Shown here: in pieces, positions 44,949 to 53,207 of the stretch
Numbering within the stretch: the first letter of the stretch is position 1
How the letters are laid out: each line of letters opens with the position of its first letter
From: Thiobacillus sp. SCUT-2
GTDB lineage: Bacteria; Pseudomonadota; Gammaproteobacteria; Burkholderiales; Thiobacillaceae
Direction: 5' to 3'
DNA length: 64,000 bases
Assembly: GCF_035621355.1 (NCBI RefSeq)
Contig: NZ_CP141769.1
Coordinates: forward strand, 2,542,001 to 2,606,000
Notes under the pieces: model-generated
What the model was told of the DNA's origin: nothing
The model's database searches: none
Seen by the model: only the letters and a program-made list of their open reading frames with translations
Position numbers and translations under genes: made by a program

Positions 44949-46172
44949 ATGAAAAAGACGATGCTGGCCGCTCTCACGATGGGGGTGTTCTCTCTCCATG
45001 CCTACGCCGCGGACACGGTCAAGATTGCGCTGACCGGTCCCTTCACCGGCGGATCGGCGCCCATGGGCGTGTCCATGCGCGACGGTGCCAAACTGGCGAT
45101 CGACGAAATCAATCGTGCCGGCGGCATCCAGGTCGGCGGTCAGAAGATGAAGATCGAGGTGATCGAGCGCGACGACGAGGCGAAGAACGAACGCGGCGCG
45201 CTGATCGCGCAGGAACTCGCCTCGATGAACGATCTCGCGGGCGTGATCGGCACCGTCAACACCGGCGTCGTGCTGGCCGGCGACAAGTACTTCCAGGAAA
45301 AGGGCATCACCAAGATCATCACGCCGGCGGCCGGCTCGGCGTCGATGACGCAGTGGAGCAAGGCGGGCGTGAAGGACCTCTCGATCTTCCGCTTCTCTGC
45401 CGACGACGGTATCCAGGCCTCGATGGTCGTCGAGGAGGCCATCAACCGCAAGCTCAAGAAGGTGGCGATCATCCACGACTCGACCAACTACGGCGTCTCC
45501 GGCCGCGACGACCTGCTGAACCAGATCAAGCTGCAGGGCAACAAGCTGCAGGTGGTGGCGACCGAGAAGTTCAACATCGGCGACAAGGACATGACCGCCC
45601 AGCTGCTGAAGTCCAAGGTCGCGGGCGCGCAGGGCATCCTGATCTGGGGCATCGGCCCCGAAATGGCCGCCGTCTCCAACGGCATGGCCAAGCTCGGCAT
45701 GAAGATGCCGCTGATCGGCGGCTGGACGCTCTCGATGTCGAACTACATCGACAATGCCGGCAAGAACGGCAACGGCACGCTGATGCCGCAGACCTTCATC
45801 GAGGATCCCATCACGCCCAAGGCCAGGAGCTTCATCGACAGCTACCACAAGGCCTACGGCGTGACCCGGATCCCCTCGCCGATGTCGGCCGCCCAGGGCT
45901 ACGATGCCGTGTACGTCTTCGCCGCCGCGGTCAAGCAGGCGAAGAGCACCGACACCCACAAGATCAAGGAGGCCCTCGAGGATCTCAAGGAGCCGGTGAA
46001 AGGCGTCATCGCGACCTGGAAGCACCCCTACGCCAAGTGGGATCCGGCCAACGAGCAGACGCATGAAGCCTTCCGCCGTGCGCAGGTCGTGATGGGGATG
46101 GTGCAGGACGGCCGCGTGGTGTTTGCCAACCAGGCCGACCGGCTGCGTCTGATGAAGAACGCAGGCAAGTAA
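44949..46172 (+). CDS. livK: Branched-chain amino-acid ABC transporter, substrate-binding protein
   Basis: A 407-residue periplasmic binding protein of the LivJ/LivK (Peripla_BP_6) family. Signal peptide ends at SLHAYA. The mature N-terminus DTVKIALTGPFTGGSAPMG and the INRAGGIQVGGQKMKIEVIERDDEAKN segment are typical. Ligand could be a branched-chain amino acid or another small amide or aromatic acid; sequence does not decide. A hairpin after the gene precedes livH, which fits higher expression of the binding protein. Confidence 0.92.
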   Translation: MKKTMLAALTMGVFSLHAYAADTVKIALTGPFTGGSAPMGVSMRDGAKLAIDEINRAGGIQVGGQKMKIEVIERDDEAKNERGALIAQELASMNDLAGVIGTVNTGVVLAGDKYFQEKGITKIITPAAGSASMTQWSKAGVKDLSIFRFSADDGIQASMVVEEAINRKLKKVAIIHDSTNYGVSGRDDLLNQIKLQGNKLQVVATEKFNIGDKDMTAQLLKSKVAGAQGILIWGIGPEMAAVSNGMAKLGMKMPLIGGWTLSMSNYIDNAGKNGNGTLMPQTFIEDPITPKARSFIDSYHKAYGVTRIPSPMSAAQGYDAVYVFAAAVKQAKSTDTHKIKEALEDLKEPVKGVIATWKHPYAKWDPANEQTHEAFRRAQVVMGMVQDGRVVFANQADRLRLMKNAGK

Positions 46173-46181
46173 CTAGGCAGT

Positions 46182-46201
46182 GGGGAGGGCGAGCCCTCCC
46201 C
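46182..46201 (+). terminator. Intercistronic hairpin between livK and livH
   Basis: An 8-bp stem GGGGAGGG/CCCTCCCC with CGAG loop lies 9 nt after the livK stop, with a short CTTTACATTT after it. It probably attenuates distal transcription or protects the livK mRNA end, giving more binding protein than permease. Confidence 0.55.
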
Positions 46202-46230
46202 CTTTACATTTCAGCCTGGGCAAACGCGCC

Positions 46231-47109
46231 ATGTACACCCTATTGATTGTCCAGATGGCCGTCAGCGGTGCGCTGATGGGCCTCGTCTACGCGCTCATCG
46301 CGTACGGCTTCCAGCTCACCTTCGCCACCAGCAAAAGCATCAACTTCGGCCAGGGCGAACTCGTGATGCTGTCGGCGTTCTTCAGCCTGACCCTGATCGA
46401 TGTCGGGCTGCCCTACTGGCTGGTCGTGCCGGGCGGCATGCTGTTCGGCGTCGCGCTGGGGCTGTTCGTCGAGCGTGCCGGCGTGCGCCTCGCGCTGGAG
46501 CAGAAGAGCGAAGGCTGGATTCTGCTCACCATCATTCTCGGGCTGCTGGGCTTCTCCGCGGCCGAAAACATCTGGGGCCGGGACGACCGCCCCTTCCCCA
46601 CCCCGATCCCCTCCGATCCGCTGCACTTCTTCGGCATCGACGTGACCCCGCTCGAACTGTCGGTCGCGATCGGCGTGCTGACGGTGATGAGCCTGGTGGA
46701 GCTGTTCAAGCGCAAGACCCTGCTGGGCAAGGCCTTCGAGGCGGTCTCCGCGGACCGCGACGCCGCCCAGCTGATGGGCATCTCGGCCACCCGCACGATC
46801 CAGCTGTCCTACGGCCTGTCGGGCCTGGTCGCGGCGCTGGCCGGCATCCTGGTCGCGCCGATCACGACGGTGGGCCCGACGATGGCGTCGGCGCTGATTC
46901 TCAAGGCCTTCTCGGTGGCCGTCGTCGCGGGCCTCGACTCGGGGTTCGGGATCGTGCTGATCGGCCTGTTCCTCGGCGCGCTGGAGAGCCTCACCAGCTT
47001 CTATCTCGGCAGCGGCTGGCGCGAAGCGCCGGGCCTCATCCTGCTCATTCTCGCTTTGGCGGTGCGTCCCAACGGGGTGTTCGGCAAGGCCAGCATCCGA
47101 AAGGTGTGA
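46231..47109 (+). CDS. livH: Branched-chain amino-acid ABC transporter permease LivH
   Basis: A 292-residue inner-membrane permease with about eight hydrophobic segments. The N-terminal GALMGLVYALIAYGFQLTF and the INFGQGELVMLSAFF motif are family features. Later segments include LGKAFEAVSADRDAAQLMGI (ATPase-coupling loop). ATG at 46231 is used because the upstream open frame carries no permease sequence. It overlaps the next gene by 4 nt (GTGA). Confidence 0.93.
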   Translation: MYTLLIVQMAVSGALMGLVYALIAYGFQLTFATSKSINFGQGELVMLSAFFSLTLIDVGLPYWLVVPGGMLFGVALGLFVERAGVRLALEQKSEGWILLTIILGLLGFSAAENIWGRDDRPFPTPIPSDPLHFFGIDVTPLELSVAIGVLTVMSLVELFKRKTLLGKAFEAVSADRDAAQLMGISATRTIQLSYGLSGLVAALAGILVAPITTVGPTMASALILKAFSVAVVAGLDSGFGIVLIGLFLGALESLTSFYLGSGWREAPGLILLILALAVRPNGVFGKASIRKV

Positions 47110-49070
47110 CCGACATGTGGAAACGCATGCTACTGATTCGCGGCGCCGAGCTGGCGGTACTGGCCGCGCTCGCCGCGATCCCGCTGCTGGTGGACAACAG
47201 CTATGTGCTGGGCCTGCTGACGCTGCTGGCGATCTACGGCATCCTGCTGATCGGCCTCGACGTCACCGTGGGCTACCTCGGGCAGGTGAACCTGGCCCAG
47301 GCCGCGTTCCTCGGCCTCGGCGCCTACGCGGCGGCACTCGGCGTCGCCCATTTCGAACTGGGCATGCTGCCGGCGCTGGGCCTCGCCCTCGTGGTCGGCT
47401 GGTTCTTCGGCACCCTGCTCGCGTTCCCGGCGCTGCGGCTGGAAGGTCCGCAGTTCGCGCTGGCGACCTTGAGCTTCTCCGCCCTCAGCGCGACCACGCT
47501 GAACGAATGGGAAAGCCTGACCGCCGGCGCGCAAGGACTGCAGGTCAGCCGCCCGCCGGTGCTCGGCATCGAACTCGACGCGCCGGGCTTCTTCTGGCTG
47601 TGCCTCGTGTTGCTGGCCCTGGTCTGGCTCGGCATGCGCAACCTGCTGTCCTCGCAGTGGGGGCGCGCGTTCGAGGCGCTGCGCGACAGCCCGATCGCCA
47701 CCGACGCCATGGGCATCGGCACCTATCGCCACAAGGTCGCGGGCTTCGCGCTGGCGTCGGCGCTGGGCGGCCTGGCAGGCGGGCTGTATGCCTTCAACTT
47801 CCAGTATCTCCAGCCGCAGAGCTTCGGCTGGGACCTGATGGTGATCCTGCTGCTCGGCGTCGTGCTCGGCGGGCGCAAGAGCCTGTGGGGCGCACTCGTG
47901 GGCGCCGCGCTGATCGCCCTGCTGCCGAACCTGCTGTCCAGTCGCGGACTGTTCGAGACGATTTCCGCCGTCGGTCTCGTCATCGCCGTCGCCGCGGGAA
48001 CGCGCGGCCTGCTGAAGAAGACCGCCCGGCCCTTCCAGGCGCTGGCGCCCATCGTCGCGATGGCCATCCTGACGGCGGGGAGCCTGATCGTCGAGAACAC
48101 CGAGGATTGGCGCAAGGCGATCTTCGCCCTGATGCTGTTTGCGGTGGTGGTCGGGCTGCCGGAAGGGCTGATGGGCTTCGCCGCGCACTTCCTGGCGCAG
48201 CTCTTCCGCGTCGCACCGCCGCCGCTGCCCGCGCCGGCCCCGCTGGACGAGGTGCTGCCGAAGCAGAACGCCGACGGCAGCGCGCTGCTGGAACTGCGTG
48301 ACGTCAAGCGCTACTTCGGCGGCGTCAAGGCCGTCGACGGCGTGTCGCTGACGGTCCGCGCAGGCGAGATCCATGGCCTGATCGGCCCCAACGGCTCGGG
48401 CAAGAGCACCGCCGTCAACGTGATTTCCGGCCTCTACGTGCCGACCGACGGCAAGCTGCTGCTGCGCAACAAGGCGCTCCCCGCGGGGAGCCTGTTCAAG
48501 GTGGCCCGCACGGGCGTGGCGCGCACCTTCCAGAACCTCCAGCTGTTCAGCGAACTGACCACGCTGGACAACGTCATGGTGGCGCTCAAGGGCCAATACC
48601 GCGCGCCCCTGCCGCTGGTGCTGCTGGGTTTCGCGCACGGCGAGGAACGCCGCGCGCAGGCGGTCGCGCTCGCCCTGCTCCAACTCGTCGGCCTGCAGGA
48701 CCAGGCGCGCACCCGGGCCAAGGACCTGACCTACGGCGACCAGCGCTTCCTGGAAATCGCCCGCGCGCTTGCGCGCCGCCCCGACCTGCTGATCCTCGAC
48801 GAGCCCGCCGCCGGCCTCGCGCACCCGGACGTCAACCGGCTGGTCGAAATCATCAAGCGCATCCACGAGCGCGGCGTCAGCATCATCCTGATCGAGCACC
48901 ACATGGACGTGATCAGCGAACTGTGCAGCGTCGTCACGGTGCTGGACGGCGGCAGGATCATCGCCGCCGGCACGGCGGATCAGGTCAAGCGCGACCCCAA
49001 GGTGATCGAAGCGTATCTGGGCATGGCCGACGATTCGGCGGGCGCCGCGGCACCCGTCCAGGCCGGTTAA
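47106..49070 (+). CDS. Fused branched-chain amino-acid ABC permease-ATPase (LivM-LivG)
   Basis: A 654-residue fusion. Residues about 1-310 are a LivM permease (ITLxVGYLGQVNLAQAAF-type motif, AFEALRDSPIATDAMGI coupling loop). Residues about 310-375 add further hydrophobic segments. Residues about 395-640 are a LivG ATPase with Walker A GPNGSGKST, signature LTYGDQRFLEIARAL, and Walker B LLILDEPAAGL. Start is GTG overlapping livH; ATG three codons later is possible. In E. coli the two parts are separate; fusions occur in several betaproteobacteria. There is no stop or frameshift between the halves. Confidence 0.93.
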   Translation: MTDMWKRMLLIRGAELAVLAALAAIPLLVDNSYVLGLLTLLAIYGILLIGLDVTVGYLGQVNLAQAAFLGLGAYAAALGVAHFELGMLPALGLALVVGWFFGTLLAFPALRLEGPQFALATLSFSALSATTLNEWESLTAGAQGLQVSRPPVLGIELDAPGFFWLCLVLLALVWLGMRNLLSSQWGRAFEALRDSPIATDAMGIGTYRHKVAGFALASALGGLAGGLYAFNFQYLQPQSFGWDLMVILLLGVVLGGRKSLWGALVGAALIALLPNLLSSRGLFETISAVGLVIAVAAGTRGLLKKTARPFQALAPIVAMAILTAGSLIVENTEDWRKAIFALMLFAVVVGLPEGLMGFAAHFLAQLFRVAPPPLPAPAPLDEVLPKQNADGSALLELRDVKRYFGGVKAVDGVSLTVRAGEIHGLIGPNGSGKSTAVNVISGLYVPTDGKLLLRNKALPAGSLFKVARTGVARTFQNLQLFSELTTLDNVMVALKGQYRAPLPLVLLGFAHGEERRAQAVALALLQLVGLQDQARTRAKDLTYGDQRFLEIARALARRPDLLILDEPAAGLAHPDVNRLVEIIKRIHERGVSIILIEHHMDVISELCSVVTVLDGGRIIAAGTADQVKRDPKVIEAYLGMADDSAGAAAPVQAG

Positions 49071-49085
49071 GGGAAGGATGAAGCG

Positions 49086-49802
49086 GTGCTGACGGTCGAC
49101 AATCTGCACGCGGGATACGGCACGAGCGAAGTGCTCGTCGGCGTCTCCCTGGAAGTGAAGGCGGGCTCGGTGGTGGCCCTGATCGGTGCGAACGGCGCCG
49201 GCAAGACCACCACGATGCGCGCCATTTCGGGCATGCTGAAGCCCAGCCGCGGCCAGGTCTTGCTGGACGGCAAGCCGGTCCAGGAATACGACGCCTCGCG
49301 CATCGCGCGCCTCGGGCTCGCGCATTCGCCGGAAGGACGCAAGGTGTTCGGCCCCCTGACGGTGGAGGACAACCTGCTGCTCGGCGCCTACAGCCGCCTG
49401 CCGCGCTTCTTCGGCTTCCGCGGGCGCGCCGCCGGCGATCTCAAGGGCGTCTACGAACTGTTTCCCCGCCTCGAGGAGCGGCGCCTGCAGGCTGCCGGCA
49501 CCCTGTCGGGCGGCGAACAGCAGATGCTGGCCATCGGCCGCGCGCTGATGTCGAAGCCCAAGGTCATGCTGCTGGACGAGCCCTCGATGGGCCTCGCGCC
49601 CATCATCGTGCAGGAGGTCTTCCACACCATCCGCCGCCTCAAGGAGGCGGGCATCACCCTGCTACTGGTGGAGCAGTTCGCCAAGAGCGCCCTCGAAGTC
49701 GCGGATTACGCCTACGTCATGGATCGCGGCCGCATCGCCATCGAAGGCACGCCAGCCGAACTGCACCGGGACGAACGGGTGCTCGCCGCCTACCTGGGCT
49801 GA
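49086..49802 (+). CDS. livF: Branched-chain amino-acid ABC transporter ATPase LivF
   Basis: A 238-residue ATPase subunit. Walker A is GANGAGKTT, signature LSGGEQQMLAIGRAL, and Walker B VMLLDEPSMGLAP. The C-terminal LVEQFAKSALEVADYAYVMDRG is typical of LivF. The start is GTG at 49086, preceded by GGAAGG. With livK, livH and the LivM-LivG fusion it completes the transporter. Confidence 0.94.
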   Translation: MLTVDNLHAGYGTSEVLVGVSLEVKAGSVVALIGANGAGKTTTMRAISGMLKPSRGQVLLDGKPVQEYDASRIARLGLAHSPEGRKVFGPLTVEDNLLLGAYSRLPRFFGFRGRAAGDLKGVYELFPRLEERRLQAAGTLSGGEQQMLAIGRALMSKPKVMLLDEPSMGLAPIIVQEVFHTIRRLKEAGITLLLVEQFAKSALEVADYAYVMDRGRIAIEGTPAELHRDERVLAAYLG

Positions 49803-49830
49803 GCGCCCGGCCAGCGCGGCCTGCCGCCTG

Positions 49831-50595
49831 ATGGATCTCCCACACATACTGCTGCTCGCGGGCGCGGGCGTGCTCGGCGGCGCCGCGAATGCCATCGCCG
49901 GCGGCGGCACCTTTTTCACCTTCCCCGCGCTGCTGGCGGTCGGCGTGCCGCCGGTCGCCGCGAACGCCTCCAACTCCCTTGCCATCTGGCCCGGCCACGC
50001 CCTGGCGCTGTTCAGCTATGGCGAGGAGCTCGGGCGCCATCGCGCCAACCTGCCGCGCCTGATGGCCGCGGCGGTGGCGGGCGGCGCGACCGGCGGCTGG
50101 CTGATGGTCCACAGCAGCGACCGCTATTTCATGCAGGCCGTTCCGTGGCTGCTGCTGTTCGCCACGCTCGCCTTCGCCTTCAAGGACGCGATGCTGTCAT
50201 GGAGCCGCCGGCGCTTCGCCGCATCGCACGGGCGCGCAGGCATGCCCGCCGTGCTGCTCACCTTCGTGCTCGGCGTCTACGGCGGCTACTTCAACGCCGG
50301 CCTCGGCATCATGCTGCTGGCCACGCTGACGCTGGCCGGCATCGACGACATCCATGAACTGAACGGCGTGAAGAATCTCCTCGCCACCGGCATCACCACG
50401 GTGTCGCTGTTCCTGCTGGTGGCCAGCGGCGTCATCGCCTGGGGCCCGGCGCTGGCCACGCTGGCCGGTGCGGTGATCGGCGGCCTTCTGGGCGGGCGCC
50501 TGGCACGCCGGATTCCGAAGCGCTGGCTGGAAGGCGTCGTGATCGGCCTCGGCGGGCTCCTCACCGCGGTCTACGCGTTCAAGGTCTATGGCTGA
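49831..50595 (+). CDS. TSUP (TauE/SafE) family membrane permease
   Basis: A 254-residue membrane protein with seven or eight hydrophobic segments and the two family repeats (AGAGVLGGAANAIAGGGTFF and GVYGGYFNAGLGIML). TauE/SafE proteins export or import sulfite, sulfoacetate, taurine or other organosulfur anions. It follows livF by 28 nt and may be in the same transcript. Substrate is not readable from sequence. Confidence 0.9.
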   Translation: MDLPHILLLAGAGVLGGAANAIAGGGTFFTFPALLAVGVPPVAANASNSLAIWPGHALALFSYGEELGRHRANLPRLMAAAVAGGATGGWLMVHSSDRYFMQAVPWLLLFATLAFAFKDAMLSWSRRRFAASHGRAGMPAVLLTFVLGVYGGYFNAGLGIMLLATLTLAGIDDIHELNGVKNLLATGITTVSLFLLVASGVIAWGPALATLAGAVIGGLLGGRLARRIPKRWLEGVVIGLGGLLTAVYAFKVYG

Positions 50596-50694
50596 CGCAC
50601 GCGCCCGGCGGTCGCGGCGCAAGACCGTCGGTTTCCTTTACACACAGCGCCCGGCCGGAAATATTTGTTCATCCATATCAGAAGGTTGCAATCA

Positions 50695-50710
50695 TGGAAC
50701 AGGGATTGCT
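50695..50710 (+). promoter_or_regulatory. Sigma-54 (RpoN) promoter
   Basis: TGGAACAGGGATTGCT matches the -24/-12 consensus TGGCACG-N4-TTGCW: the GG and GC doublets are separated by exactly 10 nt and the -12 TTGCT is perfect. Mismatches are at two non-invariant positions. Expected start of transcription is near 50721, giving a leader of about 60 nt for the PEP-CTERM gene. An enhancer-binding site was not identified. Confidence 0.75.
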
Positions 50711-50781
50711 TGAGCCCTTCCAGGCCCTTGGCGACTCGCATCGACCGAGGCCTGCGTAGAACCCACCCCGCGGAGGTTGTC

Positions 50782-50934
50782 ATGCGTACCCTGCTCAGCG
50801 TCACCCTGCTTTCCCTGGTCGCCACCCCGTCCTTTGCCATTGCCGTCGATGCCGTCAGCGTTCCCGAACCCGGCATCCTGGGGCTGATCGGCATCGGCGC
50901 GGCCGCCCTGCTGGTCGGCCGCCGCAAGAAATAA
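50782..50934 (+). CDS. Minimal PEP-CTERM sorting-domain protein
   Basis: A 50-residue protein. Signal peptide (MRTLLSVTLLSLVATPSFA), then about seven residues (IAVDAVS), then the PEP-CTERM sorting signal: VPEP, a hydrophobic helix (GILGLIGIGAAALLVG) and the basic end RRKK. Exosortase recognises the PEP motif and cuts near it, so little or no mature protein would remain. ATG at 50782 has GGAGG five nt upstream; a longer frame from 50665 is rejected because the sigma-54 promoter would fall inside it. No exosortase is in the window. Confidence 0.82.
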   Translation: MRTLLSVTLLSLVATPSFAIAVDAVSVPEPGILGLIGIGAAALLVGRRKK

Positions 50935-50978
50935 ACCCGCCTGTTCGCCCCTCGAGCAATCGAGCGCGATGTCTGGCG

Positions 50979-51000
50979 CCCCGCCCTCGCCATGGCGGGG
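50979..51000 (+). terminator. Hairpin after the PEP-CTERM gene
   Basis: A 7-bp stem CCCCGCC/GGCGGGG with an 8-nt loop lies 44 nt after the stop. No T run follows. The first ATG of the next gene (50992) is inside the hairpin. Confidence 0.4.
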
Positions 51001-52365
51001 TGGCTTGCATGTGGCGCTCGCCTTGCCTCATGCGTTGAGCTGAGGCCGGGGGCCGCGGCTCCCGTTCTGGCGCAGCGTCGCCCTAAGCCGGCGGTTCAGG
51101 AGCACCGGGCCTCGCCGCGATGGCAGACGGTCGCCATCGCGCTCGCCCTGCTCATTCCTGGAACGCAGGTCAGGGCTCAGACACCCTCCTACGCAAATTT
51201 GATTCTTCCGGCCGTCGGCCAGTGGCTGTCGACCCAGAGACCCGACGGGTTTCTGCCCTACGGCTACGACTTTCTGGCAAACGAGGCGCGCGAACCGGAC
51301 ACGCTATCGGCCGCCAACCTCACCCGCCAGGCGGCTACGGCAGCGGCACTGGCGGACTACTTCGCGCTCACCAAAGATCCCCGGGCCCGCCCCGCCATTC
51401 AGCGATTCTTGCGGGCTTTCGGCCGCCACGCCCTGCCGATCGGCAAGAGTCGCGGACAGGTGCTTCTGGAAGCCACACGCATCCTGTCCCTGCCGGTGGG
51501 ACGCTACAAGCTGCGGGCGGCGCTGGCGCGCCTCGGCCTCCTGTATGAAACGAAGGGGCCGGGCGCGATTCCGGCGCCGGGCGCGGACTACGGCAAGGCA
51601 TACGCGGGTGCCGCCGCCCTCGCGCTGCTGACCGAACTGCGCTACACGCAGGCCAGCCGGGACAACCAGTTCGCGCCGCTGCGGCAAGCCTGGCTGCAAG
51701 GCCTGATTGCGCTCCGGATTCCCGGCGACGGCTTCCGCCAGTTTCCGACATCGATCGATACCAACGCCTACATGGACGGACAGGGCTGGCTGGCCCTTGC
51801 GCAGTATCACCACAGCTTTCCGAACGACCACGGCGTGACTGCGCTGCTGGCCGATCTCGACATGGCGCTGATGCGCAAGTACGGGACGGCGTTCCGCGCC
51901 GAGTTCTACCACTGGGGAACGATGGCCGCGGCCGCGCGCTACGCCGACACCCGCGACCCCCGGCTGCTCGCATTCATCGAGCAGCAGACGCGGACGTTCC
52001 TCAGCCGCGTCGCCGGTCGGCCGAGCGCCGACAACACCTGTGCGTCCGTCGAGGGCGTCGCCGACGCGCTGGGCGCGCTGCAGCGCGCGCGCGAGGATCA
52101 CGGCGCGCTCGCACAAAAGGCCATGGAATGGGTCATGATCGAGATGCACAAGAACACGGCGCTCCAGATCCAGCCGGGCCAGGGCGAACTGGTGTTTGCT
52201 GGCGCGCGGATCATCGCGCCCCGGATGGCCGCCTACGCCGGCGCCTTCCGCAGCGGCGTCTACGCCGCCGACACCCAGATCGACCTCACCGCGCATTGCG
52301 TGTCGGCGATGGTGAAGCTGCGTCGCAACGGCCTTGTCCCCCGGCGGACGGACGGCGTCCGGTGA
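50992..52365 (+). CDS. Unknown exported protein, probably alpha-helical toroid
   Basis: Up to 457 residues; I cannot name a family with confidence. A hydrophobic segment (VAIALALLIPGTQVRAQ, about 46-62) looks like a signal peptide, so the real start is probably downstream of the first ATG or a rare start. The mature part is mostly helical with repeated YADTRDPRLLAF- and MDGQGWLALAQYHHSF-like segments, the style of six-hairpin glycosidases and epimerases. It has no clear catalytic motif. It follows the PEP-CTERM gene, so a role in extracellular polysaccharide is possible but unproven. Confidence 0.7.
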   Translation: MAGWLACGARLASCVELRPGAAAPVLAQRRPKPAVQEHRASPRWQTVAIALALLIPGTQVRAQTPSYANLILPAVGQWLSTQRPDGFLPYGYDFLANEAREPDTLSAANLTRQAATAAALADYFALTKDPRARPAIQRFLRAFGRHALPIGKSRGQVLLEATRILSLPVGRYKLRAALARLGLLYETKGPGAIPAPGADYGKAYAGAAALALLTELRYTQASRDNQFAPLRQAWLQGLIALRIPGDGFRQFPTSIDTNAYMDGQGWLALAQYHHSFPNDHGVTALLADLDMALMRKYGTAFRAEFYHWGTMAAAARYADTRDPRLLAFIEQQTRTFLSRVAGRPSADNTCASVEGVADALGALQRAREDHGALAQKAMEWVMIEMHKNTALQIQPGQGELVFAGARIIAPRMAAYAGAFRSGVYAADTQIDLTAHCVSAMVKLRRNGLVPRRTDGVR

Positions 52366-52384
52366 ACCGCGCGCGGCGACTTTC

Positions 52385-53011
52385 TCAGTACTGCACGACG
52401 ACCGGATCGAGGCTGCGCCACAGGTACCAGGTCGCAACGGTGCGCCAGGGCGCATGGCGCGCCCCATGCTGCCGCAGCAACGTGGGCGTCGGGCGCTCCC
52501 CCTTCAGGTAGTGCAGCGCGACCGCCTTCTGCAGGCCGATGTCGTCGACCGGCCACACGTCCGGCCGGCGCAGGTTGAAGATCAGGAACATCTCCGCGGT
52601 CCAGCGGCCGACGCCGCGCACGTCGACCAGCGCCCGGATGACGTCCTCGTCGTCCATCGTCTTCCAGCGCTCCGGGTCGAGGCGGCGATCGGCGAAATGC
52701 CCGGCGAGATCGACCAGGTACTCGGCCTTGCGGCGCGACAGGCCGCCTGCCGCAAGATTCGCCGGATCGAGCGCGGCGACCCGTTCGGGCGACACGGTGC
52801 CGGCCAGGGCGGCGAAGCGCGCCCAGATGCTGTCGGCTGCCTTGACCGAGATCTGCTGGCCGACGATGGCGCGCGCCAGCGTCTGGAACGGGTCGCCGCG
52901 GTCACCGAGCACGCAGTCGGGGTAGCGCGCGATCAGCGCTGCCATCACCGGGTCGGCGGCGGCGAGTTCGGTGCAGGCGGTACGCCAGTAGGCGGGAGCG
53001 CGGGGTTTCAT
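52385..53011 (-). CDS. DNA-3-methyladenine glycosylase II (AlkA-like, HhH-GPD)
   Basis: A 208-residue base-excision repair glycosylase. The helix-hairpin-helix is LVDVRGVGRWTAEMFLIF (about residues 130-148). The catalytic Asp lies in WPVDDIGLQKAV. The N-terminal RAIVGQQISVKAADSIWARF segment is typical of the AlkA group. It lacks the N-terminal domain of E. coli AlkA, as short bacterial forms do. It ends 19 nt from the unknown exported protein, in the convergent direction. Confidence 0.9.
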   Translation of the reverse strand: MKPRAPAYWRTACTELAAADPVMAALIARYPDCVLGDRGDPFQTLARAIVGQQISVKAADSIWARFAALAGTVSPERVAALDPANLAAGGLSRRKAEYLVDLAGHFADRRLDPERWKTMDDEDVIRALVDVRGVGRWTAEMFLIFNLRRPDVWPVDDIGLQKAVALHYLKGERPTPTLLRQHGARHAPWRTVATWYLWRSLDPVVVQY

Positions 53012-53116
53012 GGCGCATATCTTATCCGGGGTCGACGCGTAGGAAGGCGACGCGGAAGAGATTCAAACACGCCGGCGTGGCGCGATCGCGCCAATCGGGC
53101 CCTCTCCCCCGACCCC

Positions 53117-53206
53117 TCCCCGCTCCCCGCTCCCCGCTCCCCGCTCCCCGCTCCCCGCTCCCCGCTCCCCGCTCCCCGCTCCCCGCTCCCCGCTCCCCGC
53201 TCCCCG
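53117..53206. repeat. Tandem heptanucleotide repeat (CTCCCCG), 13 units
   Basis: Thirteen head-to-tail copies of CTCCCCG fill 90 nt. Twelve are exact 7-mers and one (53159-53164) is a 6-nt unit. The tract ends one base before the stop codon of rng (TGA at 53210-53208 on the minus strand). The 196-nt gap between alkA-like gene and rng otherwise holds only short unassigned sequence. Confidence 0.95.
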
Positions 53207-53207
53207 C

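Noticed and set aside
50665..50934. Longer 89-residue version of the PEP-CTERM gene
   Set aside because: The upstream part has no signal peptide and contains the sigma-54 promoter; the start at 50782 has GGAGG and a clean signal peptide.
53117..53206. Possible CRISPR array
   Set aside because: The units are 7 nt and contiguous with no spacers, and no cas gene is present.
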